This document shows, in pieces, positions 1 to 7,902 of a stretch of 64,000 nt of DNA. Positions within the stretch are counted from its first letter, which is position 1; each line of letters begins with the position of its first letter. The notes beneath the pieces are model-generated. The model was not told the origin of the DNA and made no database searches. It saw only the letters and a program-made list of their open reading frames with translations. Position numbers and translations under genes: made by a program. This DNA is from G965215145 sp965215145 (GTDB taxonomy: Bacteria; Bacteroidota; Rhodothermia; Rhodothermales; JANQRZ01): the NCBI GenBank assembly GCA_965215145.1, contig OZ244038.1:3038001-3102000 (forward strand), in the 5' to 3' direction.

Positions 1-492
1 CTCCTGCTCCTCTCTCCCCTCACGGCGCAGCGCGCCCAGGCCCAGTTCGAGTTCGTCCCGTACCTCGGCTACAACTTCGACGCCGAGAACCTGCTCGTCG
101 GCGTCGGCGCCGAGTTCAACTTTTTGCCCGGCGTCGCCCCCGTCAATCTTAGCCTCCGCCCGTCCATCGAGTATCTCTTCACCGACGATGGGGGCCTCGA
201 CGAACTCGGAATCGACGTCAGCACGACGGCCCTACAGATCAACGCGGACGTCATGGCGGAGCTGAGCCCGCCCGCTGCTAACCTCGGCTTCTTCGCCGGC
301 GCGGGGCTCGCCCTCGGCTACGCCAGCGTCTCCATCGAAGACGAAAGCGAATCCGACACGGAGTTCGGCCTGAACCTCCTCGGCGGAGTCGAGTTCGGTG
401 GCGACTTCGTGACGCCGTTCGTACAGGGCCGGTTCACCCTCGGGAACGGAGATGCCCTCAGCATCCTCGGCGGGATTAAGCTCGGGCTCTGA
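1..492 (+). CDS. Small outer-membrane beta-barrel protein (5' end missing)
   Basis: The reading frame is open from base 1 and ends with TGA at 490-492, so the start codon lies before the window. The first visible residues (LLLLSPLTAQRAQAQFEF) look like the end of a signal peptide with cleavage after AQA. The mature part alternates Gly and aromatic residues (VPYLGYNF, GVGAEFNFLPG, FVQGRFTLGN) and ends in a strand-like ILGGIKLGL, as in small 8-strand beta-barrels. The next gene encodes a protein of similar style and may be a distant paralogue. No specific function can be assigned. Confidence 0.75.
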   Translation, partial: LLLLSPLTAQRAQAQFEFVPYLGYNFDAENLLVGVGAEFNFLPGVAPVNLSLRPSIEYLFTDDGGLDELGIDVSTTALQINADVMAELSPPAANLGFFAGAGLALGYASVSIEDESESDTEFGLNLLGGVEFGGDFVTPFVQGRFTLGNGDALSILGGIKLGL

Positions 493-550
493 GGCTCCGA
501 TCCTGCGGTTGTTCACGGGGCGGTCCGGGGGTCCGGGCCGCCCCGCTGCG

Positions 551-558
551 TAAGTTCG
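551..558 (+). promoter_or_regulatory. Promoter-like TAnnTTCG element
   Basis: TAAGTTCG lies 28 bases before the ATG at 587. It belongs to a recurring set of TAnnTTC(G/C) octamers in this window and resembles the TAnnTTTG -7 element of Bacteroidota. No clear -33 TTG is visible. Confidence 0.35.
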
Positions 559-586
559 CTTCGCCTCCCCACCCGCCTCCCCACCG

Positions 587-1138
587 ATGCGTCGCCTGCT
601 TCTGCTCTCGGCCCTGCTCCTGCTCGCTGCCGCGCCCACGCGCGCGCAGTTCGCCGTCGGCTCCTACGCCGGATACAACCTCAACAACGTCATGGAGGGC
701 CCCGTGGTCGCGGTCTTCGGCGAGGCCGACTGGGCGCGGTTCGTGGGCGGGCAGCTCCTGCTCCGGGCCGGCGTCGAGTACACGCCGGACACCCCGTACT
801 ACGCGGACGACCGGTACCTCCAGCTCCTCGTGGACTTCGCCTTCGGCACCGAGCCGCTCGTCGGCCCCGTCGGCTTCACCTTCGGCGTCGGCGTCGCGGC
901 GGCGCTCTCCGCGGCCGACCCCTTTCCGACGGACGAGGAGCTCCTGGAGATGGGGATCGACACGCCGACGGAGCGGCGCCTGTTCGAGCAGCGGCGCGAG
1001 ACGCTCCGCTCCGGGCTCCACGCCTTCGCCACGGCCGAGTACGCAGCGGCGGCACTCCAACCCTTCGTCGGCTTCCGGGTCGTCAACTACGACCGCGTGC
1101 AGTACACCCCGCTGGTCGGCGTGAAGTACGCCTTCTAG
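587..1138 (+). CDS. Outer-membrane beta-barrel protein, 183 aa
   Basis: A clear Sec signal peptide (MRRLLLLSALLLLAAAPTRA, cleaved before QFAVGS) is followed by about 160 residues with the alternating hydrophobic pattern and Gly/Tyr turns of a porin-like barrel (GSYAGYNLNN, LVDFAFGTEPLVG). The C-terminus is VGVKYAF, with the terminal Phe typical of BAM substrates. The last four bases overlap the 3' end of convergent surE. The function is unknown; it resembles the uncharacterised outer-membrane beta-barrel proteins common in Bacteroidota and Rhodothermota. Confidence 0.75.
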   Translation: MRRLLLLSALLLLAAAPTRAQFAVGSYAGYNLNNVMEGPVVAVFGEADWARFVGGQLLLRAGVEYTPDTPYYADDRYLQLLVDFAFGTEPLVGPVGFTFGVGVAAALSAADPFPTDEELLEMGIDTPTERRLFEQRRETLRSGLHAFATAEYAAAALQPFVGFRVVNYDRVQYTPLVGVKYAF

Positions 1139-1971
1139 CGCGTGGGCTCGGACGCGGCCTCATCCTGCGCCCAGGCGGCTAGCCCCGCGAGGTGCTCGCG
1201 TGCGGTGAGGTCGTGCCGGAGCGGAGTGACGGAGACGAAGCCCGCCTCGACGGCCGCGAGGTCCGTGTCGGCCCCGCCGTCGAGGTCCACGAACGCCCCG
1301 CCGAGCCAGTAGTACGGCCGGCCCATCGGGTCGCGGCGCTCCTCGAACTCCTCCTCCCAGCGCGCCCGCGCCTGCCGCGTGACGCGGAGCCCGCGGACCT
1401 CCCCCGGCGGCACGTCGGGGACGTTCACGTTGAGGAGGACGCCGGGCGGGAGGCCGCGCGCGAGCACCCCCTCGGCGAGGCGGCGGGCGTAGCGCCCGGC
1501 GGCCCCGAAGTCGGACCGGTCACCCCACGCGCAGTGGCTGACGGCGAGGGCGGGGATGCCCAGGATCGCGGCCTCGGTGGCGGCGCTGACGGTCCCGGAG
1601 TAGATCACGTTGACGGCCGTGTTGGGGCCGTGGTTGATCCCGCTCACGACGAGGTCCGGCGGGCGCGGCAGCAGCTTCTGCGCGGCGAGCTTCACGCAGT
1701 CGGCGGGGAAGCCGTTGACGGCGCGCGCCCACACCGGCCCGTGCGCGCCCTCGAACGGCCAGGGGTGGACCCGGAGCGGGTCCCGCACGGTGATCGCGTG
1801 GCCGACGGCGCTCCGCTCCTCCGTCGGCGCGACGACGGCGAGCGTGCCGAGCCCGCCGAGGGCGTCGGCCAGCGCGAGCAGCCCGCGGGCGTCGATCCCG
1901 TCGTCGTTGGTGAGCAGGATGAGCGGGCGGCCGTTCGGGTCGGCGGGGAGGTCCGGGAGCGGGTCGGGCAT
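1135..1971 (-). CDS. surE: 5'/3'-nucleotidase SurE
   Basis: This is a survival protein E family nucleotidase, a cytoplasmic metal-dependent enzyme that removes phosphate from nucleoside monophosphates. The signature LLTNDDGIDARG near residues 19-30 carries the metal-binding Asp pair. VVAPTEERSAVGHAIT and VSGINHGPNTAVNVIYSG (around residue 107 on) supply the remaining active-site Ser and Asn. At 278 residues it is slightly longer than usual, with a short N-terminal MPDPLPDLPADPNGR lead. An imperfect heptamer hairpin sits 11 bases upstream of the ATG. It is the last gene on this strand after panB, and its 3' end overlaps the convergent gene by four bases. Confidence 0.93.
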   Translation of the reverse strand: MPDPLPDLPADPNGRPLILLTNDDGIDARGLLALADALGGLGTLAVVAPTEERSAVGHAITVRDPLRVHPWPFEGAHGPVWARAVNGFPADCVKLAAQKLLPRPPDLVVSGINHGPNTAVNVIYSGTVSAATEAAILGIPALAVSHCAWGDRSDFGAAGRYARRLAEGVLARGLPPGVLLNVNVPDVPPGEVRGLRVTRQARARWEEEFEERRDPMGRPYYWLGGAFVDLDGGADTDLAAVEAGFVSVTPLRHDLTAREHLAGLAAWAQDEAASEPTR

Positions 1972-1982
1972 GGGATGCCGTT

Positions 1983-2048
1983 GCGTGTCTCGTGTTGCAT
2001 GTTGGGCGTGTGCTCCCGCGTGAGATCAATACGCAATACGCGACACGC
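1983..2048 (-). repeat. Heptamer-repeat imperfect hairpin upstream of surE
   Basis: On the minus strand, heptamers GCGTGTC-GCGTATT-GCGTATT on one side and TGCAACA-CGAGACA-CGCAACG on the other form a 21-bp imperfect stem (arms 2028-2048 and 1983-2003, 17 of 21 positions complementary) around a 24-base loop. It ends 11 bases before the surE ATG. Similar heptamer structures precede other genes in the window (17064, 58534, 61380; also the tandem 7-mer at 48001). Confidence 0.7.
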
Positions 2049-2055
2049 TTCAGCC

Positions 2056-2895
2056 TCAGTAGCTCTCCTCCACCGAGGGGAAGGCGCCGGCGCGGACGTC
2101 CTCGATGTAGTGCGCGACGGCCTCCGTAACGGCGTCTTCGAGGTCGGCGTAGCGGCGGACGAAGCGGGGGTTGAAGTCCTTCGTGAGCCCGAGGAGGTCG
2201 TGCGTCACGAGGACCTGCCCGCTGCACGCCGGCCCCGCCCCGATCCCGATGGTGGGGACCTCGACGGACTCCGTGACCTCGGCGGCGAGCCCGAGCGGGA
2301 TCTTCTCGAGCACGATCCCGAAGCAGCCGATCTCCTCCAGCAGCACGGCGTCGCGGCGGAGCTCGTCGGCCTCGTCGGCGTCGCGGGCGCGGACGCGGTA
2401 CGTGCCGAACTTGTAGATGCTCTGCGGCGTCAGCCCGAGGTGGCCCATCACGGGGATGCCGGCCGAGAGGATCCGCTCGACGGCCTCGCGCGCCGCCGCG
2501 CCGCCCTCGAGCTTGACGGCGTGCGCCCCCGTCTCCTTCATGATCCGGATGGCCGAGGCGAGGGCCTCCTTCGAGTTCCCCTGGTACGAGCCGAACGGGA
2601 GGTCCACCACGACGAGCGCCCGGCCGACCCCGCGGACCACGCACTGCGCGTGGTAGATCATGTGCTCCAGCGTGATCGGCAGCGTCGTCTCGTGGCCCGC
2701 CATCACGTTCGAGGCCGAGTCGCCGACGAGGAGCACGTCCACGCCGGCGGCGTCGAGGAGCCGGGCGCTCGTGAAGTCGTAGGCCGTGAGCATGGCGATG
2801 CGGGTCCCGGCCCGGCGCATCTCCTGGAGCGTCTGGGTCGTGACGCGCTTCGTGCGGTCTTCGAGGGTGGTGACGGAGGCGAGCTGCGTGCTCAT
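2056..2895 (-). CDS. panB: 3-methyl-2-oxobutanoate hydroxymethyltransferase
   Basis: PanB catalyses the first committed step of pantothenate (coenzyme A) synthesis: transfer of a hydroxymethyl group from methylene-tetrahydrofolate to alpha-ketoisovalerate to give ketopantoate. At 279 residues it is the standard length. Visible signatures are LTAYDFTSARLLDAAGVD, LLVGDSASNVMAGHETT, DLPFGSYQ, the KLEGG loop near residue 127, MGHLGLTPQS and IGIGAGPACSGQVLV. It reads MSTQLASVTTLEDRTKRVTT from the ATG. A TAACCTGC sequence about 33 bases upstream could be its promoter. No other pan gene is visible here. Confidence 0.95.
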   Translation of the reverse strand: MSTQLASVTTLEDRTKRVTTQTLQEMRRAGTRIAMLTAYDFTSARLLDAAGVDVLLVGDSASNVMAGHETTLPITLEHMIYHAQCVVRGVGRALVVVDLPFGSYQGNSKEALASAIRIMKETGAHAVKLEGGAAAREAVERILSAGIPVMGHLGLTPQSIYKFGTYRVRARDADEADELRRDAVLLEEIGCFGIVLEKIPLGLAAEVTESVEVPTIGIGAGPACSGQVLVTHDLLGLTKDFNPRFVRRYADLEDAVTEAVAHYIEDVRAGAFPSVEESY

Positions 2896-2995
2896 CGGCG
2901 GGCGGGGGCGGGGTTCGGCGTGCAGGTTACCGCAGGATCACCCCACCGCCCAACTCCAAGCCCTCTCTCCTCCCCCTCTTCCTCTCCCCACAAAA

Positions 2996-3028
2996 CGGCC
3001 CCCGCCGCTGTGGGAGCGACGGGGGCCG
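2996..3028 (-). terminator. Rho-independent terminator of the bamA-ompH operon
   Basis: On the minus strand, arms CGGCCCCCG (3020-3028) and CGGGGGCCG (2996-3004) form a 9-bp GC stem that is immediately followed by TTTTG. It lies 35 bases after the stop codon of the last ompH gene and before panB, separating the two units. Confidence 0.75.
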
Positions 3029-3062
3029 GAAGCGGACCGGACGCGCCTGCGGGCGGCGCGGG

Positions 3063-3680
3063 CTAGTTACCGACGGCGGGGCGGGTCGAGGACTGCATCG
3101 AGATGCCGAGCGCGCTCATCACCTCGGCCGTCACGTCCACGGCGCCGGCGCCGGCGTAGAGGATGACGGGCTCGCCCGAGAGCCGCGACGAGAGGACGAC
3201 GGCGAGGCCGCGCTGCTCGGCGACCTCGTTGAGCGCCTCCTGGAGGCGGTCGTAAAGCGGCTGCATCAGCTCGGCCTCGCGTTGGCCGAGGGCCTGGAGC
3301 CGCTGCTGCTGCGCCTGCTCCAGCTCCGTCCGCTGCTGGACCTCGAACTCGACGGCCTCCTGGCGGAGCTCGTCGATCTGGCGCTGGCGGGCCTCGCCGG
3401 TGACGGGGCCCTGTGCCGCGGCGAGGCGGCCCTCGAGCTCCTGGCTCTTCTCCTGGAGTCGCCCTTCGATCTCGGTCTGCAGGCCGGCGAGGGCCTGGCG
3501 GTCGGCATCGGCCTGCTGCTGGAGCTGCTGCTGGACCTCGCGGAACTCCGGCATCTGGACGAGGATCAGCTCGTAGTCCGTGTAGCCGATCTGGGGCACG
3601 CCCTGCGCGAGGGCGGCGGGGCCGACGGCAAGCGCGACGCCGAGGGCGGCCAGGAGGGGGAAGCGGAGGCGGTGGGTCAT
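3063..3680 (-). CDS. OmpH/Skp family periplasmic chaperone, 205 aa
   Basis: The Skp/OmpH family holds unfolded outer-membrane proteins in the periplasm before BAM-mediated insertion. A signal peptide (MTHRLRFPLLAALGVALAVGPAALA) is followed by IGYTDYELILVQMPEF, the start of the family fold. A long Gln/Glu-rich coiled coil (about residues 45-145: REVQQQLQQQADADRQAL and following) makes the tentacles, and the C-terminus returns to the core (YDRLQEALNEVAEQRGLAVVLSS). It is the last gene of uppS-bamA-ompH-ompH and follows a divergent paralogue by 61 bases. Confidence 0.88.
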   Translation of the reverse strand: MTHRLRFPLLAALGVALAVGPAALAQGVPQIGYTDYELILVQMPEFREVQQQLQQQADADRQALAGLQTEIEGRLQEKSQELEGRLAAAQGPVTGEARQRQIDELRQEAVEFEVQQRTELEQAQQQRLQALGQREAELMQPLYDRLQEALNEVAEQRGLAVVLSSRLSGEPVILYAGAGAVDVTAEVMSALGISMQSSTRPAVGN

Positions 3681-3741
3681 CGGAATCGGGTGGGGATCGG
3701 GGTGGGTCGGGGATGGCGTCGCGCTTCAGTGCGGCGGGGCG

Positions 3742-4272
3742 TCACCGAGAGCCGACGGTTGCAGCATCTATGCCAAGCTCCTCCAGGACGAGGTCCGAGA
3801 CGTCGAGCTGGGGGCGGGCGTAGAGGAAGACGTAGTCGCCGCTCTTGTCGAAGACGTAGTCGTAGTCGTCCTGGCGGGCGACCTCCTCGACGGCCTCGAG
3901 GACGCGCTCCTGGATCGGGCGCATGAGGCGGGTCTGCTCGCGGAACATCTCGCCCTCGGCGCCGAAGTAGCGCGTCCGGAGGGCGTCGAGGTCGCGGCGG
4001 CGCGCGGCGATGGCGTCGAGGCGGCGGGCCTGCTCGTCCTCGGTGAAGAGGAGCTCGCGGGCGGCGTACTCCCGCTCCATCTCCGCGACCTCCTCCGCGA
4101 CGGCGTCGAGCTCGGCCTGCCACTGCTGGGCCTGGCGGTTGATCTCCTGCTCCGCCGTGCGGTACTCCGGCACGCGGCCTAGGATGTACTCCGAGTCGAT
4201 GTAGGCGATCCGCTGGGCCGCCGCCGGCGCCGCGAGCGCGGCGAGGAGGACGAGGGGGAGGAGCAGGCGCAT
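3742..4272 (-). CDS. OmpH/Skp family periplasmic chaperone, 176 aa (paralogue)
   Basis: This is a second OmpH-like chaperone. The signal peptide MRLLLPLVLLAALAAPAAA leads into RIAYIDSEYILGRVPEYR, the strongly conserved N-terminal block of the family. A helical hairpin of about 90 charged residues follows, then DYDYVFDKSGDYVFLYARPQLDVSDLVLEELG at the C-terminus. It lies 46 bases after bamA and 61 bases before the other ompH gene. Tandem ompH copies after bamA are common in Bacteroidota. The two copies here differ clearly in length and in tentacle composition. Confidence 0.88.
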   Translation of the reverse strand: MRLLLPLVLLAALAAPAAAQRIAYIDSEYILGRVPEYRTAEQEINRQAQQWQAELDAVAEEVAEMEREYAARELLFTEDEQARRLDAIAARRRDLDALRTRYFGAEGEMFREQTRLMRPIQERVLEAVEEVARQDDYDYVFDKSGDYVFLYARPQLDVSDLVLEELGIDAATVGSR

Positions 4273-4318
4273 GTGTCTAGTTTCGTGCCCAGCGCAGGCG
4301 GTCCGTGGGGCGCCGCGT

Positions 4319-6808
4319 CTAGCGGCCGAGCGAGAACTGGAAGAGCCAGCTCGGCTCGTCGAAGGCGCCCGAGCGCGGGTCGAGGTAGGAGTCGACGTGG
4401 TAGCCGTAGTTGAGGTCGACGAGGCCGAGGATCGGGAGGAACACCTTCGCGCCGACGCCGACGGAGCGGAAGAGCTCCGAGGGGTTGTAGTCGTCGAACG
4501 AGTTCCACGTGTTGGCGGCGTCGGTGAAGAGGTACGGGGCGAACGAGAACTGCGCGCTCTGGTAGGCGAAGAGCCGCGCCTCGAGGGAGTACTTGTTGAG
4601 GATGCGCCCGCCGACGAGCTGGCCGTTCTGGCGCGGGGAGATCCCGCCGAGCTTGTAGCCGCGCATGAACACGAGGTCCTTCCCGTAGCCGAGGTAGCCG
4701 CCCTGCGTGTCGAGCGGGGAGCCGCCGACGAGGAACCGCTGGAACGCCACCTCGTCGCCCGTCAGCGCGCCGATGTAGCCGAAGTCCCCGGAGAACTGGA
4801 GCGAGAGCTTCCCGATGATCGGCGTCACCCACGTCGTCGTGAGCTGCTCCTTGTGGTACTGGTTGAAGGTGCCGATGGGGACGGCGACCTCGGCGGAGAG
4901 GTTGAAGCTCGAGCCGGCCGTCGGGAAGATGGGGTTGTCGAAGGAGTTCCGGCTGAAGCTCTGGCGCAGCGAGAGCTCCTGGCTGATCCCCTCCGGGAGC
5001 CGGTAGAGCCGGGTGAACGTCTGGCCCTCGACGTTGTAGAGCCGGTAGTTCAGGCTGGTCCCGAGCTGGAAGAAGTCGTCCGGCCACTTCAGCGGCTGCT
5101 GGTAGAAGAGGCGGCCGGAGAGGGACTGGAAGGAGTTCTCGTCGGCGGCGTTGAGGTCGAGCGCGCGGCTGCTGTTGAGGTCGCGGAAGGTGTAGGAGAG
5201 CGCGAACCCGACGGGCGTGTTCTTGCCGCGGAAGTACGGCTCGGTGAACGAGAGGGAGTAGTTCTGGTAGCGCGTGCCGCTGGCCTGGACGCCGAGCGAG
5301 AGCTGCTGCCCGTCACCGGAGGGGAGCGGCCGCCACGCCTCGCGGTCGAAGAGGCCCTGCATCGAGAAGTTGTTGAACGTGACCCGGGCCTGGAGGATGA
5401 GGCCGTAGCCGCCGCCGCCCCAGCCGCCGGAGAGCTCGAGCTGGTCGCCGCCGGTCTCGACGAGGGTGTAGGTGAGGTCGACCTCCTTGTCCTGCTCGTC
5501 CACGCTCACGCGCGGGCCGCCGCCGAGGGCCTCCGGGTCGAAGTAGTTGAGCTGGACGAGCTCGCGGACGGAGCGCTCGATGGCCTGGCGGCTGTAGGTC
5601 GCGCCGGGGAGCGTGCGGAGCTGGCGCCGGATGACGTGGTCCTTCGTGCGGTTGTTGCCGGCGATGGTGACCTCGCCGAAGGTGTAGACGTCGCCCTCCT
5701 GGATCTCGAACACGATGTCGAGCGAGTCGCCGGGGGCCTCGGCGATCCGCTCCTGCGCGTTGAACCGGAGGTAGCCGCGGTCCTGGTAGAGCGAGAAGAC
5801 GTCGGAGTGCTCGCGGTTGTAGTAGAGGTTCTCCTCGATCTTCGAGCGGTTGTAGAGCTCGCCGGGCTCGACGCCGAGCGCCGCCCGGAGCTGCTCGTCG
5901 GTGTACTCCGTGTTGCCGTCGAACTCGACGCTGCGGACGTGGTACTGCGGTCCCTCCGCGACGTAGACGTCGACGACCACCTCGGCGTCGTCGCCCTCCC
6001 CCTCGAGCCAGACGGAGTCGCGGACGACGCGGGCGCTGTAGTAGCCGCGGTCCTGGTAGTAGCGCAGCAGCGCGTCGAGGTCCTCCTCGAACGCGTCCTC
6101 CTCGAAGGTGTCGCGGCTCCAGAACCGCCACCACCGGTCCTCCTTCGTGCTCTTGAGCTGCTTCTGCAGCCGGCCCTCCCCGAACGCCTCGTTCCCGAAG
6201 AACCGGATGTCGCCGACCTCGACGCGCGGACCCTTCGTGACGCGGAACGTGAGGTCCGTCCGATTGTCCGGCGCCGGCCGCTCCTCGACCTCGACGCGGG
6301 CGAGCCGGAACCCCTTGTCGGCGAGGTATTCCTTGAGCACCTGCTCGGAGCGTTCGAGGTCGGCCGGGCGGAGGGCGCGCCCGCGGAGCAGCGGGATCTC
6401 GCGGCGGAGGTCCTCGACCTCCCCCTTCTTGAGCCCCTCGAACTCGTACTCCCCCACACGCGGGGCCTCCTCGACGCGGATCAGCAGGAACACCCCCTCG
6501 GCCACGTACCGCTCGGCGACGACGTCGACGTCGGTGAAGGCGCCGAGCTCGTAGAGCCGCCGGACGGCGTCGGCGACGGCCTCGTCGCCGGGGAGCGTGA
6601 CGGTCTGGCCCGCGCGGATCCCGGCGGTCTGGATCACGAACTGCCGCGTGGTCTCCTCGGTGACGCCCTCGACGGAGACGCCGAGCACCTCGTAGCTCTG
6701 CGGACCACGCGGGTCCTGCTGCGCGGCGGCGAGCGGTTGGGACCCCTGCGCCGCGGCGGGCGCGGCGGCCAGCACGGCGAGGAGGAGAACGGCGGAGGCG
6801 GTACGCAT
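4319..6808 (-). CDS. bamA: Outer-membrane protein assembly factor BamA
   Basis: BamA is the Omp85-family core of the BAM complex that inserts beta-barrels into the outer membrane. It reads from ATG at 6808 (signal peptide MRTASAVLLLAVLAAAPAAAQ), giving 829 residues, a typical length. POTRA domains occupy roughly residues 35-460 (VLGVSVEGVTEETTRQFV, VGEYEFEGLKKGEVEDLR, VEVGDIRFFGNEAF, VRSVEFDGNTEYTDEQL, YTFGEVTIAGNNRTKDHV). The remainder is the 16-strand barrel, with VFMRGYKLGGISPR matching the conserved VRGY motif of strand 16 region L6, and a terminal WLFQFSLGR. The longer open frame upstream overlaps uppS and is not used. Confidence 0.95.
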   Translation of the reverse strand: MRTASAVLLLAVLAAAPAAAQGSQPLAAAQQDPRGPQSYEVLGVSVEGVTEETTRQFVIQTAGIRAGQTVTLPGDEAVADAVRRLYELGAFTDVDVVAERYVAEGVFLLIRVEEAPRVGEYEFEGLKKGEVEDLRREIPLLRGRALRPADLERSEQVLKEYLADKGFRLARVEVEERPAPDNRTDLTFRVTKGPRVEVGDIRFFGNEAFGEGRLQKQLKSTKEDRWWRFWSRDTFEEDAFEEDLDALLRYYQDRGYYSARVVRDSVWLEGEGDDAEVVVDVYVAEGPQYHVRSVEFDGNTEYTDEQLRAALGVEPGELYNRSKIEENLYYNREHSDVFSLYQDRGYLRFNAQERIAEAPGDSLDIVFEIQEGDVYTFGEVTIAGNNRTKDHVIRRQLRTLPGATYSRQAIERSVRELVQLNYFDPEALGGGPRVSVDEQDKEVDLTYTLVETGGDQLELSGGWGGGGYGLILQARVTFNNFSMQGLFDREAWRPLPSGDGQQLSLGVQASGTRYQNYSLSFTEPYFRGKNTPVGFALSYTFRDLNSSRALDLNAADENSFQSLSGRLFYQQPLKWPDDFFQLGTSLNYRLYNVEGQTFTRLYRLPEGISQELSLRQSFSRNSFDNPIFPTAGSSFNLSAEVAVPIGTFNQYHKEQLTTTWVTPIIGKLSLQFSGDFGYIGALTGDEVAFQRFLVGGSPLDTQGGYLGYGKDLVFMRGYKLGGISPRQNGQLVGGRILNKYSLEARLFAYQSAQFSFAPYLFTDAANTWNSFDDYNPSELFRSVGVGAKVFLPILGLVDLNYGYHVDSYLDPRSGAFDEPSWLFQFSLGR

Positions 6809-6873
6809 GGCGGGGGAAGCGGGGGGCCGGAACGTCGGGGGCGGAACGGGGGCCGTCGGGGGGATATTGCGCC

Positions 6874-7674
6874 TCAGCGGAGCGGTTCGGTGGCCGACGC
6901 GGGGACGCGGCCGAACCGGCGCTCGCGGTCCTGGAAGTCGGCGACGGCGGCGTAGAGCGCGTCCCGCCGGAAGTCCGGCCAGAACGCCTCGGTAACGTAG
7001 ATCTCCGCGTAGGCGATCTGCCACAGCAGGAAGTTCGAGACGCGGAGGTCGCCGCCGGTGCGGACGAGGAGGTCGGGGTCCGGCATTCCGGCCGTCGTGA
7101 GCTCGGCTTCGAGGGCGGCCTCGTCTACGGCGGCCGGGTCGAGGCGGCCGGCGGCGGCCTCTTCGGCGAGGCGGCGGGCGGCGCGGGCCAGCTCCCAGCG
7201 GCCGGAGTACGAGAGCGCGAGGTTCAGCGTCATCCGGCCGTTGCCGGCGGTGATCGCCTCGGCCTCGCGCATCTCGCGGGCGCACCGCGCCGGGAGCCGG
7301 TCGAGGTCGCCGATGGTGGTCAGCCGAATGTCGTTTTTCTGGAGCCGCTCGACCTCGCGGCGGAGGGTGCGGACGAGGAGCTCCATCAGCGCCGTGACCT
7401 CGGCGCGCGGGCGGGCCCAGTTCTCGGTCGAGAAGGTGTAGAGCGTGAGGACCTCGACGCCGAGCTGCGCGCACGCCTCCGTCACGTCGCGGACCGACTC
7501 GACGCCCTCGCGGTGGCCGGCGGCGCGGGTCATCCCGCGGGCCTTCGCCCAGCGCCCGTTGCCGTCCATGATGCAGGCGACGTGGCGGGGGATCGACCCG
7601 CGCGCCTGCAGCTCGGCCTGGCGCCGGGCGTCGGCGTCGGTCTGCGGGGCGTCGGTGAGGGTGAGGGCGGGCAC
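6874..7674 (-). CDS. uppS: Isoprenyl transferase (undecaprenyl diphosphate synthase)
   Basis: This cis-prenyltransferase makes undecaprenyl diphosphate, the lipid carrier for peptidoglycan and O-antigen units. CIMDGNGRWAKARGMTRAAGH (about residues 34-54) holds the catalytic Asp and the phosphate-binding Arg/His. TLYTFSTENWARP, RTGGDLRVSNFLLWQIAYAEIYV and FWPDF are the other conserved blocks. The start is uncertain: a GTG at 7674 gives 266 residues and a normal length, while an ATG at 7815 adds 47 residues (CCNARF and following) that do not look coding. It is followed after 65 bases by bamA. Confidence 0.92.
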   Translation of the reverse strand: MPALTLTDAPQTDADARRQAELQARGSIPRHVACIMDGNGRWAKARGMTRAAGHREGVESVRDVTEACAQLGVEVLTLYTFSTENWARPRAEVTALMELLVRTLRREVERLQKNDIRLTTIGDLDRLPARCAREMREAEAITAGNGRMTLNLALSYSGRWELARAARRLAEEAAAGRLDPAAVDEAALEAELTTAGMPDPDLLVRTGGDLRVSNFLLWQIAYAEIYVTEAFWPDFRRDALYAAVADFQDRERRFGRVPASATEPLR

Positions 7675-7820
7675 GGGTGCAGAGTCCGGGGAGCAGCCAG
7701 TCAAGCTACACAGCGGCCCTTCCGCCTCCCTGCCGACAGCCGTGAAAACGGGCGGAAAGCGAGCGTTGCAGCACGGATGCCTCGCGCCGAGTCCATCGGC
7801 CTCGACCTGCCGCAACCGCC

Positions 7821-7844
7821 GTAGGGGCGTAGCGTGCTACGCCC
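7821..7844. repeat. Short GTAGGGGCG palindrome, copy 1 (degraded)
   Basis: GTAGGGGCGTAGC is followed by GT and GCTACGCCC: 9-bp perfect arms GGGCGTAGC/GCTACGCCC. It sits between the lipase-like gene and uppS. It belongs to the family also found at 8393, 28634, 47936, 57614 and 63462. Confidence 0.65.
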
Positions 7845-7902
7845 TTCCCGCAGGCCCCCGGACACAGTCATCCGGATGGGCCAGACCGGGGCTGCCGAGC
7901 AG

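Noticed and set aside
1192..3066. Plus-strand frame across surE and panB
   Set aside because: Runs opposite two well-recognised enzymes and the gap between them; no family features.
4271..6955. Long plus-strand frame opposite bamA
   Set aside because: Antisense shadow of bamA; composition is Glu/Arg/Val-rich and motif-free.
7675..7815. ATG start at 7815 for uppS
   Set aside because: Adds 47 residues that show no homology to the family and include a Cys/Phe-rich stretch overlapping the repeat-bearing gap.
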